The translations under genes and the position numbers were made by a program. The notes under the pieces were generated by a model. It was not told where the DNA came from. It did no database searches and was given only the letters and a program-made list of their open reading frames with translations. Below are positions 53,891 through 63,934 of a stretch of 64,000 nucleotides of DNA, in pieces. Location: positions 1,861,915 through 1,925,914 of the forward strand of contig NZ_CAKLDI010000001.1 of the NCBI RefSeq assembly GCF_921293875.1. Direction: 5' to 3'. Position 1 is the first letter of the stretch; the number at the start of each line of letters is the position of its first letter. The stretch comes from Vibrio stylophorae (GTDB taxonomy: Bacteria; Pseudomonadota; Gammaproteobacteria; Enterobacterales; Vibrionaceae).

Positions 53891-54484
53891 TTACTGTTGC
53901 GCAAGCCACTGTGCAAAGGCTTGGCGATCAGCCGGTGTTGCTTGCTCATACCACAATTTCAGCTGGCGCAATGCTTCGCTCTCGCTGTTGGGCGCTAACT
54001 TAAGAGACTGCTGCGCAGGTTGCGCTGCTGCAGGCTGTTGATAAAACGCGGCAACCACAGCTGGCATATCCTGATAGGGTGCAAACCCACTTTTACCCGG
54101 TAAAACCACCTGTGTGAATGCAATGGTTTCACCTTTGCCATCTTTTAGCTGCCATTGCGGCGTTTGATCGCGAAAAGCGTAAGCCATCTTACGATATTCA
54201 CGTGTTGAAAGAGGTGCCAATAGCGTCATATCACCACTCACATGAAATGACAAAACGTAAGGCTTAGATGTAAATTGTTTTTTTCGGCTGCCATCTTTCA
54301 TCTGCTGATCAAAACGAATGATGAGTTGATATTCACCCGACTGTAATGACAATTGCTTTTGAGTATTGTGTGGAAGCATTTCACCGTTGATCGCAATCGC
54401 ATCGATGCCTCGACCTAACGTAAGGGTCGCAGCAGAGACCGACATGGTAAATAGGGTTAATACTATACTGAGCCAAATTCGCAT
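53891..54484 (-). CDS. YccT-like exported protein (DUF2057)
   Basis: 197 residues with a signal peptide ending near SVSAA. TLTLGRGIDAIAINGEM and YQLIIRFDQQMKDGSRKKQF then FTSKPYVLSFHVSGDMTLLAP are typical of DUF2057/UPF0319 (E. coli YccT, recently linked to curli inhibition). It is probably a periplasmic or secreted beta-rich protein. A Pro/Ala/Gln-rich linker at about 150-160 precedes a helical C-terminus (LRQLKLWYEQATPADRQAFAQWL). RBS AGAGGTG. Same direction as the porin upstream, separated by its terminator. Confidence 0.82.
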   Translation of the reverse strand: MRIWLSIVLTLFTMSVSAATLTLGRGIDAIAINGEMLPHNTQKQLSLQSGEYQLIIRFDQQMKDGSRKKQFTSKPYVLSFHVSGDMTLLAPLSTREYRKMAYAFRDQTPQWQLKDGKGETIAFTQVVLPGKSGFAPYQDMPAVVAAFYQQPAAAQPAQQSLKLAPNSESEALRQLKLWYEQATPADRQAFAQWLAQQ

Positions 54485-54508
54485 TTATCACCTCTTATTC
54501 CTATATAC

Positions 54509-54533
54509 AAAAAGCCGCCCAAAGGCGGCTTTC
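54509..54533 (-). terminator. Terminator after the porin gene
   Basis: AAAAAGCCGCC, loop CAAA, GGCGGCTTT. On the minus strand the stem runs into TTTTTGTATA, ending the porin transcript before the DUF2057 gene. Confidence 0.82.
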
Positions 54534-54560
54534 TCTAAAGTCAACTTTCTACCGAATAGA

Positions 54561-55535
54561 TTAGAAAGTTACTTCCATACCTGCAACGTAGCCTAGCTCG
54601 TTATCAATAGCTGCATCGCCTTTAACATCTTCAAGGCTCACTTCTGCATAAACATTTACATTGTCATTTAGCGCACGAACAATGTTGCCGTATACAGAGC
54701 TTGCTTTATAGTCAGTATTTGCTTCTTGAGTACCATCAGTATAAGCATAACCTAGACCGAAAGTATTTTGACCAAGCGTATAAGCTGCTGCAACTTCATA
54801 AGAATTCAAGTCAACATTAGCAGCACCTGATTTGTCTACATTACCAAATGATGCGCCAACATAAAGTGCATCAAGGGTGTAACGCAATTCAACTTGGTAG
54901 CTCTTTTGAGCAACATTTGCTGCTGTATCTTGTGCCGAATCAAAGTCTGCATAGTAACCAGTTAGGTTTAGGTTATCTAGAATGTCATAACCAGCTTTTA
55001 CATCAAAACCTTTGGCTTTGCCTTCGTTTTGGTTTGCAACATAGTCTGCACCAACAAAGAAGTTATCACCTTGGTAGCCATACTTGATGGTATCGCTGCT
55101 AGTAGTTTGATCATTTAGATCTACACTAATTGCACCAGCATCTTTCAACTCGATTTCAACGCCTGCGCCGATATCATCGATATATAGGTATTGGCGACCA
55201 AAGCTTAGCGCACCAAAATTACTGCTTAGACCAACAAAAGTACCATCGGTAGTTACACCACCATTTGGATTTTGGTCTTCACCAACGATAAAGCTTAGAC
55301 CTGCAAATGCAGTTAGGTTGTCATTGATTACATGTGCTGCATCGATTGCCAAAGCACCATCATCAATACGCAACTCGCTATCAACTGCTTTAGTTGCTTT
55401 TTGATAGTATTGAACTTCAACAGCACCACTTAGCTGAACTGCTGTTGCATCATTTTCGTATACTGTTACGCCTGCGTTTGCCGCAGTTGCTACTAGAGCT
55501 GCTGGAATTGCAAGAGCTAGAATTGTCTTTTTCAT
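54561..55535 (-). CDS. OmpU-like outer membrane porin
   Basis: A 324-residue Gram-negative trimeric porin. The signal peptide MKKTILALAIPAALVATAANA is followed by GVTVYENDATAVQLSGAVEVQYYQ. Alternating amphipathic strands run throughout, with FVGLSSNFGALSFGRQYLYIDDIGAG as the usual porin region that precedes the constriction loop. It ends in EVTF, with the C-terminal Phe needed for outer-membrane insertion by Bam. It is acidic and of OmpU size, but OmpU and related porins are hard to tell apart without comparison. A 105-base leader precedes it. Confidence 0.9.
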   Translation of the reverse strand: MKKTILALAIPAALVATAANAGVTVYENDATAVQLSGAVEVQYYQKATKAVDSELRIDDGALAIDAAHVINDNLTAFAGLSFIVGEDQNPNGGVTTDGTFVGLSSNFGALSFGRQYLYIDDIGAGVEIELKDAGAISVDLNDQTTSSDTIKYGYQGDNFFVGADYVANQNEGKAKGFDVKAGYDILDNLNLTGYYADFDSAQDTAANVAQKSYQVELRYTLDALYVGASFGNVDKSGAANVDLNSYEVAAAYTLGQNTFGLGYAYTDGTQEANTDYKASSVYGNIVRALNDNVNVYAEVSLEDVKGDAAIDNELGYVAGMEVTF

Positions 55536-56048
55536 TATGATGTTTTCCACTGCTTTTTGTTGATGAGAACACTCTAAAAGCTAAAAGAGTTTCCCCACAA
55601 AGGTTAATTCATTCAATTGAACTAACCTGCCAAACTTGTTGTCGCTATCCTTACAAACCAAGATTAGTTCTGTCAAACCAAAAAATTAAGGTGAATCACA
55701 CTCACTGGTGTAATTTTGCACAAATTTCTCGTCTTTTTGTGAATAACAGGTTAATTACGACCCATTCGCATTTACATGAAATTCATTAAAATAAGTCTCA
55801 CATCACAGTGATTTATCGCTATTTGGCTGCGATATTGATGCAATTAATTGAAAATGGGGCCAAAGCCGTTGTTCAAACTATGTACACTTAATTTAGCTCT
55901 AGACCATAAAAATGGGTAATTTTAATGGGTTTTCGCAAATGAGAAGAAGATCACCTTTTATTCTTCTCCCTTGCACCAATTTCGTCATCGGATAGCCGTG
56001 GCATTTCATGTTAAACTCAATCGTCCTTACCTTTATTGCTTGTCATTT
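55536..56048. other. Divergent region between the porin gene and dinG, no gene
   Basis: 513 bp. The left part holds the porin leader and promoter. The middle is AT-rich (CATTTACATGAAATTCATTAAAATAAG near 55770-55795) and could bind OmpR-type or nucleoid proteins. I see no LexA box (CTGT-N8-ACAG) before dinG, and no gene. Confidence 0.5.
55648..55676 (-). promoter_or_regulatory. Probable porin gene promoter
   Basis: On the minus strand TTGACA (complement of 55671-55676), 17-bp spacer, then TAAGGA (complement of 55648-55653). Start near 55641 gives a leader of about 105 bases, long enough for small-RNA regulation, which is common for porin messages. The -10 is imperfect. Confidence 0.45.
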
Positions 56049-58121
56049 ATGCTGTCACCTGCGGTTACTCAACAAATTCGTCACTGTTACCAAAACCTCA
56101 AAGACCAATTGCCCCACTTTGTCTCTCGTCGTGGGCAAAACTATTTGGTGGCCGAAATTGCAAAAACCTTAGGCGGCGAATATCACGCCAAACAGCGCAT
56201 GTTAGTGGCAGAAGCAGGCACAGGCATTGGTAAATCTTTAGCTTATTTGATGGGTGCCGTACCCTTTGCCCTGCATCACAATAAAAAAGTAGTGATTGCA
56301 ACAGCTACAGTGGCGCTTCAAGAACAGCTACTCAATAAAGACCTGCCCCTATTTCGCCGTATTTATGACAAACCCATGGACTTTATTTTGGCCAAGGGGC
56401 GCCAGCGTTACTGCTGCGCTCATAAATTAGCGGCTAGTTTGGAAGACGATAGCCAAATGGCATTGTGGCAGCAAAAGCCCAAAGCCAAGGAGATAGCGCT
56501 GCTTAAACGCATGCAAACCGCCTATGGACAAGGCAAGTGGGATGGCGACATCGACAGTTGGCCTACCGCCATTCCGCATCACCTTTGGCAGCAAATTCAA
56601 TCGGACAAACACAGCTGCCATAACGGCTTGGCAGCGCACCGTGATTGCCCTTTTCAAAAAGCGCGCAACCACCTCGATAAAGCCGATGTGATTATTGCCA
56701 ATCACGCTTTGATGTTGGCTGATTTAGAGCTCGGTGGCGGTGTTATTTTGCCAGAGCCAGAGCAATGTATTTATGTGATTGATGAAGCGCACCACCTGCC
56801 GCGCGTTGCCCGCGATTTTTCTGCTGCCAGCGCTGCGCTCAAAGGCAGTGAAACTTGGCTCACGCGCTTAAACCAAGCCAGTGTTCGTTATGGCCAAGCG
56901 GGCGATCTCAAGCGCAGCGATAAATTTGTCACCGCGCTGCAAAGTGCCATTAGCCAATTGATCCCAGATTTTATTGCGCTCAGCCAGCACATTGACCCAA
57001 GCCAATTTAGCAAAGATGGCATTTACCGTTTTGCCCATGGCGAACTTCCTACTTGGCTAAGCGAACTTGCGGGCGGCTGCAAAGAGCAAAGCAAAAAAGC
57101 CTTTCAAGCACTGGGTAAATTACTGGATTTGGTCACCGAGCGCCTCAAAGAAGGCGAGATCAACAGCAAACAGGCCGATCCCATCATCAGTGAAGCTGGG
57201 GTTTATTTACAGCGCCTTGAGATGCTCAGCAAAACTTGGCACTTAATGGCTGAGCCAGAGCGAGATAAAGGCGCGCCACTGGCTCGCTGGCTTAGTCGAA
57301 ACCCAGATCGCGACGGTGATTATATCGTCCATGTGTCTCCCATTGAGGTGGGCTATCGGCTGGATCAGCTGCTGTGGAGCCGTGCGGCAGGTGTGATTTT
57401 AACCTCAGCCACATTGCGCGCGCTCAATAGCTTTGATTACTTTTGCCGCCAAGCAGGCATCTATCGTGATTCCGGCTGCCAATTTTTGGCATTAAGCTCG
57501 CCTTTTGATTACACCAATCAAGCAAGGCTTGTGGTGCCTGCACTCAAACATGAGCCACAGGCGCAGCAATTTACCCAATATTTAATTGATGAGCTGCCAA
57601 ACTACTTGGCAGAGGACAAAGCCAGCTTGGTGCTGTTTGCCTCCTACTGGCAGATGAATCAAGTGGCAGAAAGCATTGAGGCAACTTGTAAAAAACAGGG
57701 CTGGCAGCTTTTAGTTCAAGGTAAAGAGAGTCGTGGCAGCCTGCTTGATAAACATAAAAAAGCGGTGGATGCTGGCAAAGTCAGTATTATTTTTGGTACC
57801 AGCAGTTTTTCTGAAGGTTTGGATCTCGCTGGCGATCTACTCACCAATGTGATCATCACCAAGATTCCCTTTGCCGTGCCCACCTCCCCTGTGGAGGAAG
57901 CGCACGCCGAATATGTTGAAGCCAATGGCGGAAACGCCTTTATGCAGATTGCGGTACCAGAAGCCAGCCGCAAGCTCACCCAATCCGTCGGGCGATTGCT
58001 GCGTAAAGAAAAAGATTCTGGTAGAGTCGTGATCCTTGATCGCCGGGTGATCAGCAAACGCTACGGCAAAGCATTATTAGATGCCTTGCCCCCATTTCAC
58101 AGACTGATAGAGCAGCCTTAA
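56049..58121 (+). CDS. dinG: ATP-dependent helicase DinG
   Basis: An XPD-like 5'-3' helicase that removes R-loops and other structures; 690 residues. Motif I AEAGTGIGKSLAYL, the iron-sulfur cysteine region (RQRYCCAHKL to CHNGLAAHRDCPF), the DEAH box VIDEAHHLP, and motif VI QSVGRLLRKEKDSGRVVILDRR are all present. The frame begins at 55971 but ATG 56049 (MLSPAVTQQIRHCYQNL) aligns with known DinG; no good ribosome-binding site is visible for any start. Not SOS-controlled as far as the sequence shows. Followed by yfcA after 5 bp. Confidence 0.94.
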   Translation: MLSPAVTQQIRHCYQNLKDQLPHFVSRRGQNYLVAEIAKTLGGEYHAKQRMLVAEAGTGIGKSLAYLMGAVPFALHHNKKVVIATATVALQEQLLNKDLPLFRRIYDKPMDFILAKGRQRYCCAHKLAASLEDDSQMALWQQKPKAKEIALLKRMQTAYGQGKWDGDIDSWPTAIPHHLWQQIQSDKHSCHNGLAAHRDCPFQKARNHLDKADVIIANHALMLADLELGGGVILPEPEQCIYVIDEAHHLPRVARDFSAASAALKGSETWLTRLNQASVRYGQAGDLKRSDKFVTALQSAISQLIPDFIALSQHIDPSQFSKDGIYRFAHGELPTWLSELAGGCKEQSKKAFQALGKLLDLVTERLKEGEINSKQADPIISEAGVYLQRLEMLSKTWHLMAEPERDKGAPLARWLSRNPDRDGDYIVHVSPIEVGYRLDQLLWSRAAGVILTSATLRALNSFDYFCRQAGIYRDSGCQFLALSSPFDYTNQARLVVPALKHEPQAQQFTQYLIDELPNYLAEDKASLVLFASYWQMNQVAESIEATCKKQGWQLLVQGKESRGSLLDKHKKAVDAGKVSIIFGTSSFSEGLDLAGDLLTNVIITKIPFAVPTSPVEEAHAEYVEANGGNAFMQIAVPEASRKLTQSVGRLLRKEKDSGRVVILDRRVISKRYGKALLDALPPFHRLIEQP

Positions 58122-58126
58122 ACCCT

Positions 58127-58930
58127 ATGCTTCTAGACGCTATCGAGCCCTCAGTTTGGCTCATTCTCGCCTTAGTTGCCTTTATTGCCGGATTTATTGA
58201 TGCCGTTGCCGGCGGCGGTGGCATGCTCACTGTTCCGGCCCTGCTTTCCTTGGGGTTACCGCCGCATATTGCGCTGGGAACCAATAAGCTCGCGGCTACA
58301 TTTGCCTCAGCGACCGCTGCCTACACCTATTTTAAAAAGCAGCTCTTTTCCCCTAGTTTTTGGCGCTTATCCTTTCTTGCCACACTCACAGGTGCCATTT
58401 TCGGTACCCTAGTCGTTGACGCCATCAGCACAGCTTGGCTCGAAAAGGCGCTACCTTTGGTGATTCTCGCAGCCGCGCTCTATACCATCTGCCGTCCGCA
58501 GCGCCATGAGCATGGTCACCAGCTACCCACACCAAGCGCCAAGCTTAACAGCAAAAAAATTCTGCAAGGATTTGGGCTGGGATTTTATGATGGTGTTGCA
58601 GGCCCAGGTACAGGCGCCTTTTGGACAGTCTCGAGCATGGCGCTCTATCGCCTCAATATTTTGCTTGCTTCTGGCCTTGCCAAAGCGATGAACTTCACCA
58701 GCAACATGACCTCTTTGATTACCTTTGCGATTTTGGGGCATATCAACTGGGCTCTGGGGCTAACCATGGGACTTTGCTTGATGGCTGGCGCATGGCTTGG
58801 CGCCCACTCAGCCATTCGCTTTGGCGCTAAATTTATTCGCCCAGTGTTTATTACTGTGGTGATGATTCTCTCGCTCAAATTAGGCTACGACGCTTGGTTT
58901 GCCACAGTCCCGATGGAGAGCGCGCAATGA
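58127..58930 (+). CDS. yfcA: TSUP-family membrane transporter YfcA
   Basis: 267 residues and seven or eight hydrophobic helices, TauE/SafE (TSUP) family. FIAGFIDAVAGGGGMLTVPALLSLGLPPHIALGTNKLAA and the second repeat GFYDGVAGPGTGAFW show the duplicated family motif. Members move sulfur-containing or organic anions; the E. coli YfcA substrate is unknown. It lies 5 bp after dinG and overlaps priC by 4 bp. Confidence 0.88.
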   Translation: MLLDAIEPSVWLILALVAFIAGFIDAVAGGGGMLTVPALLSLGLPPHIALGTNKLAATFASATAAYTYFKKQLFSPSFWRLSFLATLTGAIFGTLVVDAISTAWLEKALPLVILAAALYTICRPQRHEHGHQLPTPSAKLNSKKILQGFGLGFYDGVAGPGTGAFWTVSSMALYRLNILLASGLAKAMNFTSNMTSLITFAILGHINWALGLTMGLCLMAGAWLGAHSAIRFGAKFIRPVFITVVMILSLKLGYDAWFATVPMESAQ

Positions 58931-59487
58931 ACAAAGCACTCAATCAACTTTTAGCGCGGATCAGCACACTCGTAACTCGGTGCGCAGATTATGACGCGCA
59001 GCATGGTGAAACGCCGCGTCCCCGCTTTGATAACCACCTGTTTCAAGGACAAAGTAAGTTACTCGAACCCTGCGCCAAAATGGTTCAAAACCTCTGTCAG
59101 CAGCTATCCAAAGAGTATGAGGCGGGTAAACTCACAGAGCAGCGATTGAGCTATAGCTGCGAGCGAATCATCGCGCAAATCAGCGCGCTAGAGCGTGAAA
59201 TGGTAACCACCAAATTGCGCGCGCAAGAGCCCAAGCCCTACGGTCACTGGCAAACCAGTATCCATGAGCTCTATCAGCAATTTGCGCAGCACCAAGATTG
59301 GGAACGCCGTTTACAAATGCTGGTACAAGAAAAGCAAGTTGCCTTGGCGCAAGCCCATTCACTGGCGCACCAGCAGCAATTGCAACAACAAGTGATCGCT
59401 GCTGAAGGGCGATTGGCCCGCTGCCAAGCGGCGATGAAAAAGCTCGAACTTCGTATTCAACATCAAGAACAAAAAGGTGTGCACTAG
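58927..59487 (+). CDS. priC: Primosomal replication protein PriC
   Basis: Reloads DnaB helicase at stalled forks; 186 residues, mostly helical. RFDNHLFQGQSKLLEPC and HQDWERRLQMLVQEKQVALAQA match E. coli PriC, and the C-terminal GRLARCQAAMKKLELRIQ is conserved. ATGA at 58927-58930 overlaps the yfcA stop. The ybaM-like gene follows directly, the same pair as in E. coli. Confidence 0.88.
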   Translation: MNKALNQLLARISTLVTRCADYDAQHGETPRPRFDNHLFQGQSKLLEPCAKMVQNLCQQLSKEYEAGKLTEQRLSYSCERIIAQISALEREMVTTKLRAQEPKPYGHWQTSIHELYQQFAQHQDWERRLQMLVQEKQVALAQAHSLAHQQQLQQQVIAAEGRLARCQAAMKKLELRIQHQEQKGVH

Positions 59488-59488
59488 C

Positions 59489-59665
59489 ATGACCACCCCG
59501 CCGCTCAACCAAGCACCAGCGCATATTCAACTTGCCGTCGATCTGATTTATTTACTTGAAAGCAACGACATTGACCCACAAACCGCATTAAAAGCACTGG
59601 CTATTGTTCAACAGGATCTTGAGCAGCGCCTCGACAAGGAACCCACATGTCCAGATTCAAATTGA
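59489..59665 (+). CDS. ybaM: YbaM-like small protein (DUF2496)
   Basis: A 58-residue protein: HIQLAVDLIYLLESNDIDPQTALKALAIVQQDLEQRL aligns with E. coli YbaM (KLAVDLIVLLEENQI in the latter). Function unknown; it accompanies priC in E. coli as well. ATG 59489 lies 2 bp after the priC stop; the last 19 bp overlap the MFS gene in another frame. Confidence 0.85.
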   Translation: MTTPPLNQAPAHIQLAVDLIYLLESNDIDPQTALKALAIVQQDLEQRLDKEPTCPDSN

Positions 59666-60843
59666 TGACCCCAGCCCACCTGCTGCTGTTTTTTGCCTTT
59701 GTGATGTCGCTGACCTTTGCCGTATGGCAGGTACTGCTGAATAACTTTTCCATCGATTTAGCCAACTTTACCGGCCGCGAAATCGGCATTTTACAAAGTA
59801 TTCGAGAGATCCCGGGCTTTCTAGCCTTTACCGCCATCTATCTGCTGTTGTTTGTTCGTGAACAAACCTTTGCTTTTTTCTTTTTGGCGCTGATGTGTTT
59901 TGGCATCGCCATCACCGGCTGGTTTCCAACCGCCATGGGGCTCTATTGCACCACTTTGGTGATGTCCATTGGCTTTCACTATTTCGAAACCGTCAATCAA
60001 TCCCTCACCTTGCAGTGGATTGATAAAGAAAATACCCCGCAATTTATGGGTAAGGCGCTGGCCTACAAAAGTGCAGCCAGCCTCATCGCTTTTGCTTTGG
60101 TCTGGCTGGTGATGGATTATTTCACCATGAGCTACAACTTTGCTTACATCAGTTTTGGCGTGTTTGGTCTCGTGGCCGTGCTATTGATGTGGCTTGCGTG
60201 TCCGCGCTTTGAGCAAGCGCATGTACAAGAGAAAAAGCTGATTTTACGCCGCCGCTACTGGCTCTATTACGCGCTGACTTTCTTTAGCGGTGCCCGACGT
60301 CAGATCTTTATCGTCTTTGCCGGCTTTATGATGGTAGAGAAATTTGGCTATAGCGTTGGCCAAATTAGCCTGCTGTTTATGATCAACTATCTCTTTAACA
60401 TGCTTTGCGCCCCAGCCATTGGCCGCTGGATTGCTAAAGTAGGCGAAAAGCACACCCTGACCATTGAATACGCAGGGCTGATCATTATTTTTAGCAGTTA
60501 TGCCTTGGTTGAAAATGCCACGTGGGCAGCCGTACTTTATGTTGCCGATCATCTCTTTTTTGCGCTCGCCATTGCCATTAAAACCTATTTCCAAAAGATT
60601 GCTGATCCCAAGGATATGGCGTCAACCGCTGGGGTTAGCTTTACCATCAACCACATCGCCGCCGTGGTAATTCCAGTGATCCTCGGTTTGCTTTGGCTTT
60701 ATTCCAGCGCCTTGGTGTTCTTTATTGGCGCAGGTTTTGCGCTGTGCTCACTGCTGTTATCACGCCTGATTCCAGACACACCTGAGCCAGGATATGAAGT
60801 CCGATGGCCAATACAACGCGCTCATGTCGAAGATGCCAAATAA
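59647..60843 (+). CDS. MFS-family transporter of unknown substrate
   Basis: 398 residues with about 12 hydrophobic helices in two six-helix halves separated by a charged loop (CPRFEQAHVQEKKLILRRRYW). Features such as REIGILQSIREIPGFLAFT and FSGARRQIFIVFAGFMMVEKFGY indicate a major facilitator superfamily protein; I cannot name the substrate. AAGGA lies 6 bases before ATG 59647, inside the end of ybaM. Last gene of the dinG-yfcA-priC-ybaM run. Confidence 0.82.
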   Translation: MSRFKLMTPAHLLLFFAFVMSLTFAVWQVLLNNFSIDLANFTGREIGILQSIREIPGFLAFTAIYLLLFVREQTFAFFFLALMCFGIAITGWFPTAMGLYCTTLVMSIGFHYFETVNQSLTLQWIDKENTPQFMGKALAYKSAASLIAFALVWLVMDYFTMSYNFAYISFGVFGLVAVLLMWLACPRFEQAHVQEKKLILRRRYWLYYALTFFSGARRQIFIVFAGFMMVEKFGYSVGQISLLFMINYLFNMLCAPAIGRWIAKVGEKHTLTIEYAGLIIIFSSYALVENATWAAVLYVADHLFFALAIAIKTYFQKIADPKDMASTAGVSFTINHIAAVVIPVILGLLWLYSSALVFFIGAGFALCSLLLSRLIPDTPEPGYEVRWPIQRAHVEDAK

Positions 60844-61173
60844 GAGGGTATCATTCGAGCGCCCTAGTTCGATTTAACCGAGCTGCTATCTAACCAAGCA
60901 TCTATCGAACATCTAACCGAGCCGTGATGGCATCAAACCACGCGGCTCGGTTTTTTGCCCTTTCTCAATTCCCACGATGCAATTTCAATTGAGCTTGAAT
61001 CAAATTTAATTCTCCATATGGATCACAATCCATTACAAAATGGCAATAAAGTCATAGCTATTCACACCGAATCGCCGTAAATTTTTTGATTATTTCTTGG
61101 CATGGGCATGGATTGCTCAACGTCCTTGCGCCCTGTCCGATGCTTTTTCACTTTCAAGCCAGAAGGTTCCACT
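60844..61173. other. Region between the MFS gene and fumC
   Basis: 330 bp. It holds the MFS terminator (60915-60956). The rest is the fumC leader: AT-rich around 61000-61095 (TTGAATCAAATTTAATTC, GGATCACAATCCATTAC), with no promoter I would defend and no gene. Confidence 0.5.
60915..60956 (+). terminator. Rho-independent terminator after the MFS gene
   Basis: AACCGAGCC (60915-60923) pairs with GGCTCGGTT (60944-60952); GTG and CAC extend the stem with a bulge, and TTTT follows. Confidence 0.85.
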
Positions 61174-62562
61174 ATGACGCAATACCGCATTGAAAAAGAC
61201 ACCATTGGTGAAATTGAAGTTCCAGCCAATCAACTGTGGGGCGCACAAACCCAGCGCTCATTACAAAACTTCGCTATCTCAACGGAAAAGATGCCAAAAG
61301 AGCTCATTCATGCACTTGCAAGCGTCAAGCGAAGCTGCGCTGTGGTCAATGCAAACCTTGGCGTGCTTGATGGCGAAAAAGCCAAAGCCATTGTGGCGGC
61401 CGCCGATGAAGTGCTCAACAACCAACACGCCAGTGAGTTTCCATTGGCAGTCTGGCAAACCGGCTCTGGCACCCAGTCCAATATGAATATGAACGAAGTA
61501 CTGGCCAACCGTGGCTCTGCTATTTTGGGCGGCGAAGTGGGTGAAGGGCGCTTGATTCATCCCAATGATGATGTCAACAAAGGCCAGTCTTCCAACGATG
61601 TTTACCCAACAGCCATGAGCGTTGCTGCGGTGCAAAGCGTAGAAAACGTCCTGATCCCTGCGATCATTCGCCTCAAAGATGTATTGGCGAAAAAATCCCA
61701 AGATTTTATGCAGATCGTAAAAATCGGTCGTACTCACCTGCAAGATGCAACGCCACTGACCGTGGGCCAAGAGATCTCGGGCTGGGTTAGCCAGCTAGAA
61801 CACAGCTTGGTGCATATTGAGCAATCACTGCCGCATCTCCGCGAGCTTGCCCTTGGTGGTACAGCTGTTGGTACTGGCCTTAATGCCCACCCAGAATTTG
61901 CGGTAGCCGTCGCCAAAGAGCTCACCGCGCACACGGGCTGCGAGTTTGTCACTGCGCCCAATAAATTTGAATCACTGGCTGCCCATGATGCCTTGGTCTT
62001 TGCCCATGGCGCATTGAAAACCCTGGCAGCTGCGATGATGAAGATCGCCAATGACGTGCGCTGGCTCGCCTCTGGCCCACGCTCTGGTTTGGGTGAACTA
62101 TCCATTCCAGAAAACGAGCCAGGCAGCTCCATCATGCCGGGCAAAGTCAACCCAACCCAATGTGAAGCGGTGACCATGCTATGCGCGCAAGTGATGGGCA
62201 ATGATGTGGCCATTAACGTTGGCGGCCTTTCTGGAAACTTTGAGCTCAATGTGTATAAACCATTGATGATTCATAACTTCCTACAAAGTGTTCGCTTGCT
62301 CGCTGATGGTGCAGACAGCTTTAACGTCAACTGCGCAGTGGGCATTACCGTCAACGAAACGCAAGTGGAAGCATTGGTTCAACGCTCTTTGATGCTGGTG
62401 ACTGCGCTAAACCCACATATTGGCTACGATAACGCCGCGAAAATTGCGAAAAAAGCGCATAAAGAGGGTACCACCCTCAAAGAATCAGCGCTGGCGCTGG
62501 GACTGCTCACTGAAGATCAGTTTGATGCATGGGTTCGCCCAGAGAAGATGACCGGTCTTTAA
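61174..62562 (+). CDS. fumC: Fumarase C (class II, iron-independent)
   Basis: Hydrates fumarate to malate; 462 residues. [18 protein letters not shown], the A-site [16 protein letters not shown] and the signature [16 protein letters not shown] (catalytic Ser loop) are present. Class II enzymes lack the oxygen-sensitive iron-sulfur cluster of FumA/B and are used in oxidative stress or low iron, which fits the iron theme of the region. ATG 61174 lies 8 bases after AAGG; the frame begins at 61102. Confidence 0.97.
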   Translation: MTQYRIEKDTIGEIEVPANQLWGAQTQRSLQNFAISTEKMPKELIHALASVKRSCAVVNANLGVLDGEKAKAIVAAADEVLNNQHASEFPLAVWQTGSGTQSNMNMNEVLANRGSAILGGEVGEGRLIHPNDDVNKGQSSNDVYPTAMSVAAVQSVENVLIPAIIRLKDVLAKKSQDFMQIVKIGRTHLQDATPLTVGQEISGWVSQLEHSLVHIEQSLPHLRELALGGTAVGTGLNAHPEFAVAVAKELTAHTGCEFVTAPNKFESLAAHDALVFAHGALKTLAAAMMKIANDVRWLASGPRSGLGELSIPENEPGSSIMPGKVNPTQCEAVTMLCAQVMGNDVAINVGGLSGNFELNVYKPLMIHNFLQSVRLLADGADSFNVNCAVGITVNETQVEALVQRSLMLVTALNPHIGYDNAAKIAKKAHKEGTTLKESALALGLLTEDQFDAWVRPEKMTGL

Positions 62563-62582
62563 GATCTGCTCATTTGCTTGAT

Positions 62583-62611
62583 AAAAAAACCGCGCTTGTC
62601 GCGGTTTTTTT
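62583..62611 (+). terminator. Rho-independent terminator after fumC
   Basis: AAAAAAACCGCG (62583-62594), loop CTTGT, CGCGGTTTTTTT (62600-62611). Confidence 0.92.
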
Positions 62612-62727
62612 ATCGCTAAAGGCGAATTAACTATTACTAAAAACAATAATTAATATGAAATCATTCGATTTGAGTCATATATTGTTTGTTTGTAATCTGA
62701 GGTCACTGAATTCAAAAGAGAATGAAT

Positions 62728-63924
62728 ATGTCCTTGCTCTCTATATTTCGCCATTTTTTTACCCTCGGTTGGGTCAGTTTTGGCGGACCTGCCGCGCATA
62801 TTGGTTATTTCAAAACCACTTTTGTTGATCGCCTGAAATGGCTAAGCAATGAGGAATACGCGCAGCTAGTTGCCCTAAGTCAAATGCTGCCAGGACCCGG
62901 TTCAAGTCAGGTGGGATTTGCCTTGGGCTATCGCCAAGGTGGACTTGGCGGTGCGATCACCGCGTTTATCGCCTTTACACTACCTTCCGTCATCTTAATG
63001 CTGATTGCAGCCAGCGTCAGCGCGCAGTTTGTAGAGCAAGCATGGCTCCAAGGCATCATCGCTGGCTTAAAGCTACTTGCCGTGGTGGTGGTAGCGGATG
63101 CCATTTGGGGCATGGCCAAACAGTTTTGCCAACGCGCAATCACCATCGTGATTGCCCTTTTGAGCACCATCATCATGCTGGTGATGAGCGGCCTACTCAG
63201 CCAGTTATTGGTACTGGCGCTTGGCGCGATTCTCGGCTTGTTGTTTTTGCAACAAAGCAATCTAATGCAAAAAACGCAAACGCATTTCAACGCGCCCACC
63301 GCCAAAGCGCGCAAACGCCAAGTGATCAGTTGGCCACCTTTAGTGCTCTTTGCGCTGCTGATTCTCGGCCTGCCCATGGCTTTTGCGTATTGGCCGCAGC
63401 TCAATACATTAGCCATTAGTCAGCATTTTTACCAAGCCGGTAGCTTGGTATTTGGCGGCGGTCATGTGGTGCTACCGCTGCTAGAGCAAAGTGTGGGCGC
63501 AACACTTGGCCAAGATACCTTTTTAACTGGTTATGCCCTAGCGCAGGCCGTTCCCGGCCCGATGTTTACCTTGGCGACTTACTTAGGGTATTTCTTGATG
63601 CCAAGCGCCCCCATTCTTGGTGCACTACTGGCGACCTTGATGGTCTTTTTACCGGGCTTCTTACTCGTACTTACGGTGATTAATCAATGGCAAAACCTTG
63701 CTGCAAAACCTGCACTTCGTGGCGTGTTGATGGGTATTAATGCGGCTGTGGTGGGTTTACTGGCCAGCGCGTTTTACCAGCCCATTGCCACAAGCGCGAT
63801 TCATCATTGGTCAGATGCGATCTTTGCGCTGCTGGGATTTGTCCTGCTGTATCGCTTTCGCCCCCCCATTGGTCTAATGGTGGCAGGCTTTGCTCTACTG
63901 GGTTTTCTTTGTAGCGGGCTCTAA
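62728..63924 (+). CDS. chrA: Chromate transporter-family protein ChrA
   Basis: 398 residues, about 10-12 hydrophobic segments, the long two-domain form of the CHR family. Each half carries the motifs: SFGGPAAHIGYF and LVALSQMLPGPGSSQVGFALGY in the first, GSLVFGGGHVVLPLLE and YALAQAVPGPMFTLATYLGY in the second. ChrA exports chromate, but many relatives have unknown anions, so the physiological role here is uncertain. Of ATGs at 62722 and 62728, only the second is well spaced from AAAAGAG. Followed by a terminator at the window end. Confidence 0.88.
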   Translation: MSLLSIFRHFFTLGWVSFGGPAAHIGYFKTTFVDRLKWLSNEEYAQLVALSQMLPGPGSSQVGFALGYRQGGLGGAITAFIAFTLPSVILMLIAASVSAQFVEQAWLQGIIAGLKLLAVVVVADAIWGMAKQFCQRAITIVIALLSTIIMLVMSGLLSQLLVLALGAILGLLFLQQSNLMQKTQTHFNAPTAKARKRQVISWPPLVLFALLILGLPMAFAYWPQLNTLAISQHFYQAGSLVFGGGHVVLPLLEQSVGATLGQDTFLTGYALAQAVPGPMFTLATYLGYFLMPSAPILGALLATLMVFLPGFLLVLTVINQWQNLAAKPALRGVLMGINAAVVGLLASAFYQPIATSAIHHWSDAIFALLGFVLLYRFRPPIGLMVAGFALLGFLCSGL

Positions 63925-63934
63925 TTCCAAACAC

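Noticed and set aside
61279-62249. Long minus-strand frames inside fumC (about 160-170 codons)
   Set aside because: They are shadows of a highly conserved gene on the other strand and resemble no protein family.
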